From Camillea tinctor (lineage: Eukaryota; Ascomycota; Sordariomycetes; Xylariales; Xylariaceae), in the NCBI GenBank assembly GCA_022578605.1, contig MU394088.1:310001-374000 (forward strand): DNA of 64,000 nucleotides, in the 5' to 3' direction. Each line of letters starts with the position of its first letter. Positions within the stretch are counted from its first letter, which is position 1. The notes beneath the pieces were generated by a model that saw nothing but the letters and a program-made list of their open reading frames with translations, was not told where the DNA came from and ran no database searches. This document shows, piece after piece, positions 30,857-42,066 of this stretch. Made by a program: the position numbers and the translations under genes.

Positions 30857-33800
30857 CTAACTACCCCTCCGCCGACCAAAAAGCGTGCCTTTCCTAGTTG
30901 CCTCAATGTCCGCTGTGACTACCTTGTCACCCAGGGCCATCTTTTCTTTCTCAGCCTTGACATAATCACGCCGTTCCTGTCTCTTCTGCTCGATGGTCTC
31001 CTGACTGAGGTGGCCAAAACCGTTGCGTCTCTTAAAGCAGGCTTCCATAAGGCCATTGGCATTGATGATCCGCCGTGGAATGGTCTGTACTACCTGGAAG
31101 ATCTCCATAGGGTCGCCGACACTTCTAATCTCATTCTCTCCAAGCTTGAAGATAGCTAGAGCAATGCGGAACAGGGTTTTGGACCCTTCATAGAAGAACA
31201 CATCCCAAACCCGAAGCGTAGTCTCGATGGGTAGCGTTCCAATGAAGCAACTCATGAACCACGCTGTCATGCAGAGGGTAATGGGCGGTAGGCGAACCTG
31301 TTCTCGCTGCTTAAGTCTCCGATGCCTTGGCCGTATCACATCGGTGCCGTCCAGCTCACCCCCAATCTTGGCCCACACGGCGGGCATCGATTCCCTCAGA
31401 GTGGACATGAGCACGCCAAGATCGACATTGGCCCCTTCCAGACTCATCTCGTGTGTGCCTGGGAGATATACCCTGGTTATGATGTTAAGTAACCAAAATG
31501 CATGCTCTTCCGATTCCACAAATAGAAGTAGCAGGCCTGCTAAAAAGTTGAGAGACTGGCAGTAGCCTATCCGTGGATTGTAGACTGAAAAAGCATGTAG
31601 TACGCGGCGAAGAGAGGAGATCATGGGGGTCTCATCAGGTCGGAGATTACCGGCCAGCTGTTCGCGGAAGACTTGTTGGCTATTCCGGGGTCCCATCGTG
31701 GTGCCCGCTGCCGGATTACACGAGCGGAATTTGATGTTGTCAGGAAAGGTCCGATGCAAGTCACGCTCGATAGCTTCAACATCTACATCTTTGGCTTTCC
31801 GCTTCAGAAGTTCGTCGTATAATCCTGCGTGTTTAGCAAGGATAGCTGGTCCGCCTGCGTAGTAAAACCAAGCTGCGCCTCGCCAATCTGGGGGGATTCC
31901 TTTGCGTACGAAACGCTTTGCTTTCGTTGATCGAGGGGGGAAGCGATTCGGAGTATCTGTCATGAGACCATTCTCCTTAAGGAAGATCACCCACTTTCTC
32001 CGCCGCCTCTCTAAGTATTCGGTATAGCCCTCATTCCACGTGTCGTACTGTTCCCGGGTGATGTACTGATTGGTTTTTCTAAAGCCATAACGATCACGTC
32101 CATCATCATCAGTAGTGGTCAGATTGGTCTGTTGCCGTGTTGGTCGTTTCGGCTCGATGTCCTCAGTGGCATTTTCCTTAGGTGTGTCGCTCTCCCTCTG
32201 GCTGTCGTCTTCTACCACGGTGTCTACCATATTATCTTCAGCTGCATCAGCTGAATCGGGTTCATCGATAACTTCACTACTATTTTCAGCATCGGTCATG
32301 TCTCCGGTACTTTCAGCACCTTGAACATTTTTCGTAGCATCAACTTCCAGTCCTCCTAGGTCTCCCGTGTCCTGAATATCTTCAATATCCACTAAGCTTC
32401 GGCTGCTCCGCATATCTTCTGTGGCTTCAGAATCAGCAATGTTTCCGATGTTATTCGCATCAGCGATGTTCTCGGTATTGTCGCTGTCGTCCTTATCTTC
32501 GTCCTCGTCGTTCTTGACGTCGTCAAAACTAATGAGTTCTTCTTCCTCGTCTTTGGTATCTGTACAATCCTCAGGCCCTTTGATACTCTCGATGTCCATC
32601 GATTCTTTGTCATCAAAAGCATATCCGACTTCAGCGGTCTCCTTTACGCTCTCGTCATCTCTTGTGTCATTGGTATCCTGTGTGCTCCTGGTGTCTGAGG
32701 CAGCCCCATTGCCCACAATTTCGGTCATGATCCTACTGGCGCGGACATCCCCGGCATAGGGGATGGGGGCAGAGCCTCGGCGAATGGCAATCGAGTTCCG
32801 CACGTTCGCATTGGAACTAATGGCAGGCTTTGGTGGCTTGGATGCCAATGCGGGATTCGATATTGCCAGCAGCATGGCCATTGACCTTCTGTTTAGTTCG
32901 GAAGTGGCGGTCGGGGGTCGAGAGTCCTCGAATTCGTTGTTATCTTCGGGTGCTGAGTCGTCGCCAAAGCCGCGCTCATACATTCCCATAATGTCGGAGA
33001 GACTAAAATCGTCGTCGCCCAAATCTTCGTCGTCCTCTATCAACTCGTCGTCAATCGTATCTATCGCATCTAACGGACCATCAACTGATGTCAGCGAGCT
33101 GCTCTTAGTCAGAACACTGCTTCTTTCTGTACCGAGTGTGCCTTGGGCCGTGGAAGCCGATAACTGGGACCGATAGCTAGATCTGAGCTCTTCGGTGGGC
33201 AACGAGGCCATACGAGGGATGGCGTCCCTTGTGTACGGTGGCCCGCTGCTTTCGGCACGGCCGTAAGCAATGGGAACCCGGGCGGGTGGTGGGTGAGGTT
33301 GCCGTCCTCTCGCTCTAGGGCTGTCGCGCGGGTAGATCTCGGGAGGTGGTCGGACGGGAAGGGAGGCGAAGGTGGCAGCGGATTTGTTAGAGGATATGGA
33401 GGGTCCCCGGGAACGAGGCCACGCTGATGAGGGATGGCCTATACCGTCGTGGTGGATCGAATCGAATTGAGGGTGGTTTAATGGGCGGAATCGGGGGCTC
33501 TCGAGATAAGACTGCTTGTTGCTCAAGTTTCGGGGCCTCGAGAAGTTCTCGACGTGGGAGTGGCCGTCGGCGTGGTTTAGTTTCGACGGAGGGAGAGGCG
33601 GAAATTCATCCCTGCTTTCCGATGCTATCGAATCGACGTCGAGGTGTAATTCGTCTTCCTCGTCGGGGTGGGGAAGGGGATGGTGATGGGAGTGGGAATG
33701 AGACTGGTCGCGGTCGTAGTCGTGGTCACTAAAAAAAGCCCGGGCAAGCGGCGAGTTGGGCGTAGAAGCGGCTACGTGTTTGTGAGGCGTAGTGGTGCCG

Positions 33801-34828
33801 CGACCTAGTGAATCCCATCGGGGGGATACCGGGGATATGGGAGCCGAAGGGATTTGGGGTGAAGCTGTGTATTCTTCCAATATCCACGGCGATGCAGAGG
33901 AATTGGAGTTGATGCGCGGGTAAGTAGTAAGGTTGGTGGCTGAGGCGGATGCGGTTGGATAGCGATACGGGTATGGGTATGGGTAGGGGTTAGGGTAGGG
34001 ATAGGTGTACGAGTCGTAGTGGTTGGTGTTGTTGCTGATGTTGTGATGGTGGTTATTATCGTTAGGGTTGCTGTTATAGTAATGGTTGTGATGGTGTTCG
34101 TGGTGGTGTTCGTGATAGTTGCTGCTATCACTGTCTCGGTATCTATCACGATCCCGATCTCGATCTCGATCTCGGTTTCGAACCGGATCGCTTCCTCGAG
34201 TATCTCTGTCTCTATCTTGGTCTCTAGAAGGAGACGATGAATAATACGAGTAGTAGTCAGGTAGCTCGGAGTGCGACTGGGAGCGTAGTGGTGACTGAGA
34301 GTGCGACGAAGGCAGCTGAGCCTGGGATGGGGCCTGCGAGGGAGACTGAGACCTCGACTGTGACTTAGACTGGGATTGCGGATGTAGTGGGTGTGGGCGC
34401 GGACGCGATCGTAGGCGTGAAATCGGGTCCGGGGCCGGGGTTCGTTTCGAATCTTGTTGGAGCTTCGAGCCATGATTCAGTCCCAAGTCTTTAGGGTTAG
34501 TCGCAGACTTCATGCTACCATAGCTATTGCCGTTGTTGTTGTTGCTGTTGTAAGCATCGCGTCGGTTGCTGGAAGATCCACTATCTACGCTTGATCCTGA
34601 TACTGAACCAATGCTTGTCACATGTGCACGGCCAGTTTTTCGGTGCTGAAGCTCCGATTGTTTGTCGTCGCTGTCTCGGTCATGCTCATGCTCATGCTCA
34701 AGTTCGAGTTCATGTTCATGTTCATGTTCAAGCTCATGCACATGTTCCCATCCCTGCTCTAGCAAGGTTCTCGCCTCTTCTCGTGTTGAGTCTTCCTCAC
34801 CTATGCTCATTTGCATTGGCTGTGTCAT
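30857..34828 (-). CDS. TBC-domain Rab GTPase-activating protein
   Basis: A single exon of 1323 aa from the ATG at 34828. The frame is open to 34990, but the sequence just before 34828 is an A-rich leader, so the downstream start is preferred. The first ~650 residues are low complexity: His/Glu repeats (HEHEHELE), Ser/Gln repeats, Arg/Asp repeats, His/Asn runs and Pro/Tyr runs. An acidic stretch follows. The TBC domain lies at about 985-1250: GIPPDWRGAAWFYYAG, then the arginine finger in IERDLHRTFPDN, the glutamine finger in GYCQSLNFLAGLLL, and RVWDVFFYEGSKTLFRIALA. Both catalytic fingers are intact, so GAP activity towards a Rab is expected. The C-terminus is a basic helical tail. Which Rab it acts on cannot be told. 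Confidence 0.88.
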   Translation of the reverse strand: MTQPMQMSIGEEDSTREEARTLLEQGWEHVHELEHEHEHELELEHEHEHDRDSDDKQSELQHRKTGRAHVTSIGSVSGSSVDSGSSSNRRDAYNSNNNNGNSYGSMKSATNPKDLGLNHGSKLQQDSKRTPAPDPISRLRSRPRPHPLHPQSQSKSQSRSQSPSQAPSQAQLPSSHSQSPLRSQSHSELPDYYSYYSSSPSRDQDRDRDTRGSDPVRNRDRDRDRDRDRYRDSDSSNYHEHHHEHHHNHYYNSNPNDNNHHHNISNNTNHYDSYTYPYPNPYPYPYPYRYPTASASATNLTTYPRINSNSSASPWILEEYTASPQIPSAPISPVSPRWDSLGRGTTTPHKHVAASTPNSPLARAFFSDHDYDRDQSHSHSHHHPLPHPDEEDELHLDVDSIASESRDEFPPLPPSKLNHADGHSHVENFSRPRNLSNKQSYLESPRFRPLNHPQFDSIHHDGIGHPSSAWPRSRGPSISSNKSAATFASLPVRPPPEIYPRDSPRARGRQPHPPPARVPIAYGRAESSGPPYTRDAIPRMASLPTEELRSSYRSQLSASTAQGTLGTERSSVLTKSSSLTSVDGPLDAIDTIDDELIEDDEDLGDDDFSLSDIMGMYERGFGDDSAPEDNNEFEDSRPPTATSELNRRSMAMLLAISNPALASKPPKPAISSNANVRNSIAIRRGSAPIPYAGDVRASRIMTEIVGNGAASDTRSTQDTNDTRDDESVKETAEVGYAFDDKESMDIESIKGPEDCTDTKDEEEELISFDDVKNDEDEDKDDSDNTENIADANNIGNIADSEATEDMRSSRSLVDIEDIQDTGDLGGLEVDATKNVQGAESTGDMTDAENSSEVIDEPDSADAAEDNMVDTVVEDDSQRESDTPKENATEDIEPKRPTRQQTNLTTTDDDGRDRYGFRKTNQYITREQYDTWNEGYTEYLERRRRKWVIFLKENGLMTDTPNRFPPRSTKAKRFVRKGIPPDWRGAAWFYYAGGPAILAKHAGLYDELLKRKAKDVDVEAIERDLHRTFPDNIKFRSCNPAAGTTMGPRNSQQVFREQLAGNLRPDETPMISSLRRVLHAFSVYNPRIGYCQSLNFLAGLLLLFVESEEHAFWLLNIITRVYLPGTHEMSLEGANVDLGVLMSTLRESMPAVWAKIGGELDGTDVIRPRHRRLKQREQVRLPPITLCMTAWFMSCFIGTLPIETTLRVWDVFFYEGSKTLFRIALAIFKLGENEIRSVGDPMEIFQVVQTIPRRIINANGLMEACFKRRNGFGHLSQETIEQKRQERRDYVKAEKEKMALGDKVVTADIEATRKGTLFGRRRGS

Positions 34829-35154
34829 TTTTTTTTTCTCTTTCCTTCCTGTTCTCCCTTTTTCTTCTTCTTCTCCTTCTCTATCTCTTCCTTCTTCCAC
34901 TCTCTCGCTCTCCGAACAACCAATCCTTTCCGATGCAACAAACACAATTACCGATTCATTGGCAATCCTAGAACGACAAGAACTTGACAATATTAAAAGT
35001 TAAAAAGGAGGTTCTGTTGTTGTTGTTGAGGAAAATATGATTTCTGCACCGGGCACCCGGGTCGATAATGTGATGCGATGCGATGTAACTGTCTTACGCA
35101 GCAACAGAAAAGGGGGGAATAAAAAGAGAGAAAGGAGTGGAAGGCGCACCAAGG

Positions 35155-35199
35155 CGGAGAGAGAGAGAGAGAGTGTGTGTGTGTGTGTATGTGTGTGTG
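35155..35199 (+). repeat. Compound (GA)n(GT)n microsatellite
   Basis: A GA run merges into GTGTGT with one TAT interruption, upstream of the TBC gene. Confidence 0.85.
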
Positions 35200-37033
35200 A
35201 CTGATGCGTGGATCAAGAGAGGGTAACGAACGAACGAGGAGCTGGTTGATGGAGCTCCTACTGCAGCCATTCAGGGTCCTTCCATAGTCTTGTAGGCCAC
35301 GATTGGATTGGATTGACCTCCAAACTCGTGGTACAGCCCAAGGATGATAGGCGGTACGGGACACAAGAGAGGGGAAAGGAAGAAAAGGATCAGAAAAAAG
35401 AAAATGAGAAGAAGAAAAGAAAGAGAGAAAAAAGGAAAGAAAACAGTAGGAAGATGATGAGCCGAAAGGAGAGGCTGGCCCAACCAAGTCTATCCGTGTG
35501 TATATGTGCGTATATGTGCGTATGTGTGTCTGTATATCTTTGCCGTCTAGTAAATAAGCAGGTACGTGTACCTATATTGTCTGTGTATGTTGTGCTCGTC
35601 CACTATTCGTGTGCGTGTGTATGCGGAAGTGGATGTGGGATTGTGCGCGCGTATATGTGATGTGGATGCGGATGCGGATGTGATGTGATAGTGAAGTAGA
35701 GGAGGTTAGAAGAGGAAGAACAGCCCTGCATCCATTCCCAGAAGAACTTGGTTCAATTCAGACAACAACAACAAAAAATGATGGTGGTGATGACGACTGC
35801 ACAGCGTCGTACCTCGGAGGCACGGGAAATCTAATGTTAAAGAGAGATAGTAGATGTATGTAAGTATGTATATATGTGTAATATTGTGTGCGCGTGAAGG
35901 TAATGCAGACGACGGGAAGGTAAATATTCTAAAAGGTACCTGTACCACATACACTCATGCTTAATGATGTATTCTCCAGTCGACACAGTCATCCATTAAA
36001 AAAAAGGAATTAATGGAAATGAAGGAGGTACCAAGTAGGTAAGCAAGGTTCATGTACCTAGTCAGTGGTATGTTTGTAGGCTACATACATGTACGTGGTG
36101 ATGATGATATAATGTAATGTAGTGTAGTGCAATACAATGTAGAGAGGTATAGGTAATAGGTACTATGTACTCCGCGAAGTTAGGTTTGGTATTGATGGAT
36201 CGAGATTCGGTATTGGCGATGATGCCTTCCTTTTTCCTTCTTTTTCTCTTCTTTCCTTTTCCTCCCTTCTCTTTTTTTCTTCTTCCCCTTCAATTTCTCT
36301 TCCTCGTTATTTCTTCCTCTGCCTCCCCCTGTACTTTAATGTGTGTACCTTATTTTAATTCCCTGTCCCCATCACCAGCTCCTACCGTTCCCCGCCGCGT
36401 TTGTCCCTAAGTGCATAACCGTAGGCAGGTACCTGAATCAGCTGGGTTTGCCCATTGGATGAATCCCCAATTCGCCTAGCTGACAGGGGAATTAGACTGG
36501 CCTAAGCGTGCTGCTAGACAAAATTTTTAGCCCGTGCTTAGTAGGGCTCGGATACGTGTAGCTTAGCAACTCCAGTGAATCCGGCGCTGTGGACACCAAC
36601 AGGGGCAAAGGGCACCCACAGCAGGGTACAGGGGTCCTTAACCGTCTACCCGTATCGCAACCAAATGTCATCAACCTCCTCCCATCCCATTGGCCAATGC
36701 AATGTTGAGAGAAACTAAAAGGGAAAGGCACTGGAAGTTCGAGGAACAATTCCCTCCCGAGAACCCCGTACGAACAACTGTTTCTGTCAGGTCCCCCTGG
36801 TAGACAGCCTAAAAAAATCCATGATGTCAACCTTCTTCTTCTTTTTTTTTTTTTTTCTGCTTTTCCCAAAAAATTTTCCCTCTCTTCTCAACGAATTCCG
36901 CCTTTGCTTACATGCGGTAAGACGGAGGGAAAGGGAATAACAATACCAGAGGTAGGGGTGTTAGCGCAAAGAAAGTCGAAGATCAGCTTCAAAGTTAAGT
37001 ATAGCATAAGGAAAAGGAGCGGTTGAGACGTTA

Positions 37034-37078
37034 CGGAGCTCTCCCCCAAAAGTCGACGCCGCGCCAAGAAATGCCAAG
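37034..37078 (+). repeat. Left terminal inverted repeat of the MITE
   Basis: 45 bp beginning CGGAGCTCTCCCCC and containing GTCGACGCCGCG; paired with 37290-37334. Confidence 0.88.
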
Positions 37079-37289
37079 CTTATGTTACTTTGTGTCAGTA
37101 GCTAGTTGCAGCTGCGAAGCAGCTGCCAGAAAATATGCACTATAAATTTTAGTGCTTATAGTTAGTAATAGCTGCTATCGATAAAAGCTTTTAGCGCACG
37201 AGCGTGTAATTTATAGCGCTATAATTAGTGGGTTAATTTGAGCTTAAAGCTGCAGCTGCATGTCAGCTGTTTTTAAGATAGGTCGAGAC

Positions 37290-37334
37290 CTTGGCATTTC
37301 TTGGCGCGGCGTCGACTTTTGGGAGAGAGCTCCG
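37290..37334 (-). repeat. Right terminal inverted repeat of the MITE
   Basis: Reverse complement of the left repeat with one mismatch at position 11 (T for C). Confidence 0.88.
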
Positions 37335-40300
37335 TAGTGTAGATACCAATTAAGGTACTCTACAGATACATGACACGCGGTGGAGGAGGAGAAAGTTTCT
37401 CTCATGCGTATCCGACAATTTGGACCTCTGTGCTTTTTTTTCTCCAATTATTTCATCATCATTTTGATCCATGTAAAGCAGTGTAGGTACATCGGTAGAT
37501 AGGTATACTTACCTTACATGCATCCCTACACAAAGCACATGGCCTTGACAGCATAGACATATTTTATCTAAACTGCCACCTGATGTAAGTCTGATAAGTG
37601 TGAGGCACATACGACTACACCAATCGTCTCATGAGTATGCTGTGGTTTTCGTGTAGATGCTTGACATGGTTTTGTTGTTTATAGTTGCATTGTCTAATTA
37701 CCCTGTGCCCATTTCCTCTCTCTCCCTCTCGCTCTGTCCCTCTCTCTACCTAGTTTGATATTTACTATGCAAAATTGGCTAGATCTACTTTGCTATAGAA
37801 AGGGTGGAAGAAATCCAACACAAAGTATACTTCAGATAATTATCTTTGTTGCTATGTTTTTATGGATCGATTATCTGGGTCCGAACTTCTCAGCTAAGTA
37901 CTAACTTCTACACTATACCCATACCTACATAGGTATATTGTAGATAACATTTGACTTACTACCCAATGAATCTGAGGAATATGACGGGAGTCCTGTTTAC
38001 TCGTGTTTACTTAGCAAACAGCCTAGACACGCCACTTCTGCCGTGGATGCATTATGTAGGAGCATGTAGGGTTTGAACATGTGCTACATGTGCTTGAGTT
38101 GTTTCTCACTGAAACCTCCTAGCGCTATGTACTTACTAGACTCGTATTGTAAGTAAATCGGCTACGTCTGGTTTTAGCATATGCAGATCCATTACTTACC
38201 CATATCACCAAGGCTCTTACACATCAAATATGCAGGTACAAAGCAAAGTCTAGAAGCTTTAAGTCTCCGTATTCCTAAGCATATCACAATACCATTCTAA
38301 CACTTGGGTATTTCGTATTCTTATTCTTTTATTTTTTTTTATTACTATTTCCCTCCCGTGTGTAGTCTTCACTTTGCATATGTGTAAGTATAATGTAAAC
38401 ATCTCATCTAAGTTACAAGGGTTATCTGAGTAATATTTTTACACCACGTACCTACTATGTAGGTACTAGGTAGGTAGATACTAAGATACACCGGAAGACT
38501 AGGACTGGGTTAGGTATTAGTCACCCGGCATTATTAGGTATTCTTAATTATTAACATACATGTGGTGTAGCCCGTAGTATGTATATATGGACATATTGAT
38601 GTTTCCCGCCATGTCAGCGGGTTGCACGGGCAGGCCGTGCCTGACAATATACGGTATGGTACGGCCGCTCTTTCCGAAATTCGGATTTACCTGTTCTACC
38701 CGTCAGATCCTCATTTCATCTCGTCACCAGAAAAAGGTGGACCCAATTTCCTACGAGCACCGACCAACCAAGTAGTAATCTCATTCAGCCCATTAATCCT
38801 TTCAAGGTCGCCAGGAGAGAAGAAAAAAAAAGAAGAAAAAAAGAAGCCATGCTAAACTACAAAACTGGGTATACGATCGTCGCTCTGAGTTTCATCCTTG
38901 CCATCATCACTTTTCACTTCCATTTGTGAGAAAGGAAGAAAAAGGGGGACTGCATGAAGTGATAGACTATCAAAAGTGAGTATACAATACACACCGCCTT
39001 GCTTCGACTCAACTCAACTCGTCTTGTCTCATATTGTATCGTCTCGTCCTTTCTTATGAAGAATGAAGGAAAATGTGCAATGCTGTCTATCTATCAGTTA
39101 TCCATCTAACTCATCTCTATTATCATCTCCACCTTCACATTGGGTAAGACAAGCAGAAAGGAAGAAAAAAAATGCAAAGAAAAAAATCATCGCGGTAGCC
39201 CGTTGTCCCGGCGCAGAAATGGCGTTCCCTATTATTTCCTACCCCTGACTCTTATCCAGTCGCGGATATTTACGAGTGAGAAAAAATAATAATAATCAGA
39301 CGTGAGCGGCTGATGCGAGATGATCGCCACAACGTCAGGAGTTCGCAACTCCCAGTACTAACTCAACTTTCACGCCCCTTAGTGGTTCGGGTCTCTCTAT
39401 CACGCACAATCATATTTTACCCAACATATAGGGGAGTCTAGGTTAGGCCGTACCCTCAGCCGCAGATGGCATCAGCACATCACATTGGATCTCATCTTAT
39501 CTCCCAGTTACGGTCTACGGGGGATTTAGTTAACCATCATCGTCATCATCATCACCTACCACTCACACCATCAACACCACTACCACCACTACCACCGCCA
39601 TTATCAACATCACTATTACTCCGTAACATCTTCATCACCTGTCCACTACCTAGTGCTAGGGTTACTTCGTCGCGTGTTTGTGTTCTACGCGTTTCACCCA
39701 TTTCGTTTCATTAGTGCCGCGCCGATCTTCGGGATTTGGGGGCAAGAGGGGGAGAGTTCTATTTCTGTCATTTGTCGCAACCAAGCTTTACAATGCGCCT
39801 TTCCCCTCTCCATCTATGCATACATTCGCTTCTCGCTTATTCGCATACATGCCACAACTATTAATTGGAACGCAACTTAGGCGCTATACTCCGCTAACTT
39901 CTTACTTCCTCCATCCTATCGAACAAAAAAAAAGGAGAAAGGGGGAGGGGGACTCACTTACACTAAGGTACATGCATATTTACCATGCCACGAGGCGGTT
40001 AGTTGGGAGGGGTTGAGCTCCTACCAACTATGTGTTCTACACTGACCTATCCAGGATGGGATCTAAAAGTCACTGTGAGGTGGTGAAAGTTCATCTGTCC
40101 CCCTTCCTCTCTATCTAAAGAGTAAGAACTTGTTCGCCCCCCCTTACTACTCCTTCATCCATCTTCATCTTCCCTCTTTTGCCTACCGATTATTATTATA
40201 CTCTATAATAGTCAGGGTTTCACACAGATCAATTGCGCCCACCTATTTGGTTGGGTTTAATGATCTGTCGATTCGCCATGAGGATGAGAATGAGGATGAG

Positions 40301-41200
40301 TGATGGTAAGGGAATGGGCATTGCCGCACATACAAGTCCTACAACTAGGACTCACGATCCTAGCCTCATCCGCCCTAGGTAACGTTGGGAAGAGATACCT
40401 AAGGAAAATTACGGCTTTGGGTTGAAGATATGGTGTAGCAAAAGCCGCCTATGAATCACTCTAATTTATACGGACTTACGGAATATGGAGTATGAGAAGG
40501 GATATTGAGACAAGCTGGAGGACTGGAAGGAACTATAACATTGTGTACTAGAGGTGTCTCTTCCACGTGCATGGGGGAGGCCCAAGCTCCATGTTGTCCT
40601 CAATCAGCTTGGTCAAGTTCAAGTTCAGACCAACCAGCCATCGGCTTTTTGCCCCCTTCTTGCTTTTCTTAGATTCAAGCTCCCCGGCTCCGATCGCAGC
40701 TTGGGCCAGGGTATGGTCGGAGTACCACACCATCACTTGCAGAGCTCTAAGTGACTTTTGTGGTTCTTGGCGGCCTGGATTCGCTGCCAGCCCACACACA
40801 CAATGACGCCCACTCCCCGTCTCCCTGCTTGCTCCCCTCGTTCCCCAAGGTTCTATGGCAAAATGCGCGACGGAAGGGTGGGCATAGCAGAGCAAGCAGA
40901 ATAGAGCAAGCCGGGGCAAAGCTGCTGCTAAGCTACCCCCTCTCCCTCTGTCTACGTACATACCTCTGTGTTTTGCGCCCCCTAGCTTTGCTCCCACTCC
41001 CCCAGCTTACTGCGCACCACCGACCCTCCTCTCCTCTCCTCCCTCTTCCCCCCCAGGCGCAACAGCCATCCCCCCCAGCTCTCTCCTTTCCTTTCAACCT
41101 CCCTCTTCTCTCTTCTCATCCTTCTCAGCTCATCCCATCCCCATTGTAAATTTACCTCCCTCTTATACCATACATTATACATAATTTAAGTCCGGTGAAC

Positions 41201-42066
41201 ATGAGTTCGCGAAAGAGAAAGCAGGACGAGGAGGAGGAAGAGCTCGTCGCTCTTCCCAGCGATGAGAGTGAAGAGGAAGAGGAATAGTAAGTGACCAGCC
41301 GCGTCCCAGTCACATCGCGTTCCATCCCCTCCTCCCTAGGTTCCATCACGGTCACTTGCAACGCACAAGGCGCAATTTACAAAAAGCACGTCCATGGCCC
41401 ATATCGTCTTGATAACTCATCCTGGCGTATGCACAATGGTTCTTGTCGTCACACCACTCAGATTTAATTGTGCGCTTGACGTGTCGGTTTTGATAGAATT
41501 GAGAACCGGGGCATCTCATAGTCCTTGCTTTCTTGGCTAACGCCCTCTAGCGTCTCTGAAGGTGATGAAGAAGAGGAAGACGACGTCGAGGAGGATGAGG
41601 AAGAGGAATATGACGACGGCGAACCTGAGGAGGAGAACGGAGTGAAGCGTGAGTCCATATTCTTTTGGCGATCGTCTTCCCTCGACCCCTGTTGCAATTG
41701 GCATCGCTGCGTCAGTGCCGGTATCACAGCGCTTATTAACGATTTGATTCCACAGCTCAACCTCCGCCCAAGAAAAAGTTGAAAACTACCGATGATCCGA
41801 GTGAGCTGGTCCCTGTCGTTGATGATGGCGAGCAGGAAGCTGAAGAGGAGGAAGTCGAGGAATTCGACGAAGAAGCCGAAGGAGAAGAGGAGAATGGCTA
41901 TGATGAGGAAGGGGAGGAAGAAGGCGGAGCTGAAGTCGAGGCCGAAAGCGAGGAGGAGAACGGCGTTGAAGAGCCTTCCTCTAAGGCTCAAATTGATGCC
42001 AAAGCCCCTGTCGAGATCAACGCTAAGGTCACAGAGGTTACTGCTGGTGGCGACAAGAAGGAGTGA
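41201..42066 (+). CDS. Acidic low-complexity protein, probably nuclear
   Basis: Exons 41201-41286, 41551-41648 and 41756-42066 join in frame to give 164 aa. The protein opens with a basic cluster (MSSRKRKQDEEEEE), possibly a nuclear localisation signal, and a second basic cluster (PPPKKKLK) sits in the middle. Nearly everything else is Glu/Asp-rich with EEENGV repeats, ending GGDKKE. No catalytic domain is present. The composition resembles acidic histone-chaperone or prothymosin-type proteins, but that is only an analogy and I cannot name a family. Three exons that each continue the same acidic composition in frame argue that the gene is real. The first intron is 264 nt, the longest in the window. 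A strong pyrimidine tract precedes the start. Confidence 0.75.

Larger units (their letters stand above)
37034..37334. mobile_element. MITE, 301 bp, Tc1/mariner- or pogo-like
   Basis: The element has 45-bp terminal inverted repeats (37034-37078 and 37290-37334) that differ at one position, each starting CGGAGCTCTC. TA dinucleotides flank both ends (37032-37033 and 37335-37336), the target duplication typical of Tc1/mariner-pogo superfamily transposons. No frame inside encodes a transposase, so it is non-autonomous. The core is AT-rich and contains many short self-complementary AGCTGC/GCAGCT and GCTTTTAGC-type words, suggesting it folds into a long hairpin as RNA or single strand. The high TIR identity suggests recent activity. 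Confidence 0.85.
34829..41200. other. 6.4-kb gene-free interval
   Basis: Between two outward-reading genes lies the longest empty stretch of the window. Contents seen: GA and GT microsatellites (35155-35199), a nearly pure purine tract (35360-35460), GATGCG repeats (35655-35690), a MITE (37034-37334), AT-rich DNA with no coding signal (37440-38600), and a long pyrimidine-rich tract just upstream of the acidic-protein gene (40980-41140). Frames at 36492-36869, 40548-40997 and 40751-41149 were examined and have no recognisable product. Confidence 0.6.

Noticed and set aside
34829..34990. 54-residue upstream extension of the TBC gene
   Set aside because: The translated sequence is Glu/Lys-rich and comes from an A-rich leader directly before the ATG at 34828; kept only as an alternative start.
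40548..40997. Minus-strand 149-aa frame in the 6.4-kb interval
   Set aside because: No recognisable motif; it lies opposite other open frames in GC-rich promoter DNA upstream of the acidic-protein gene.
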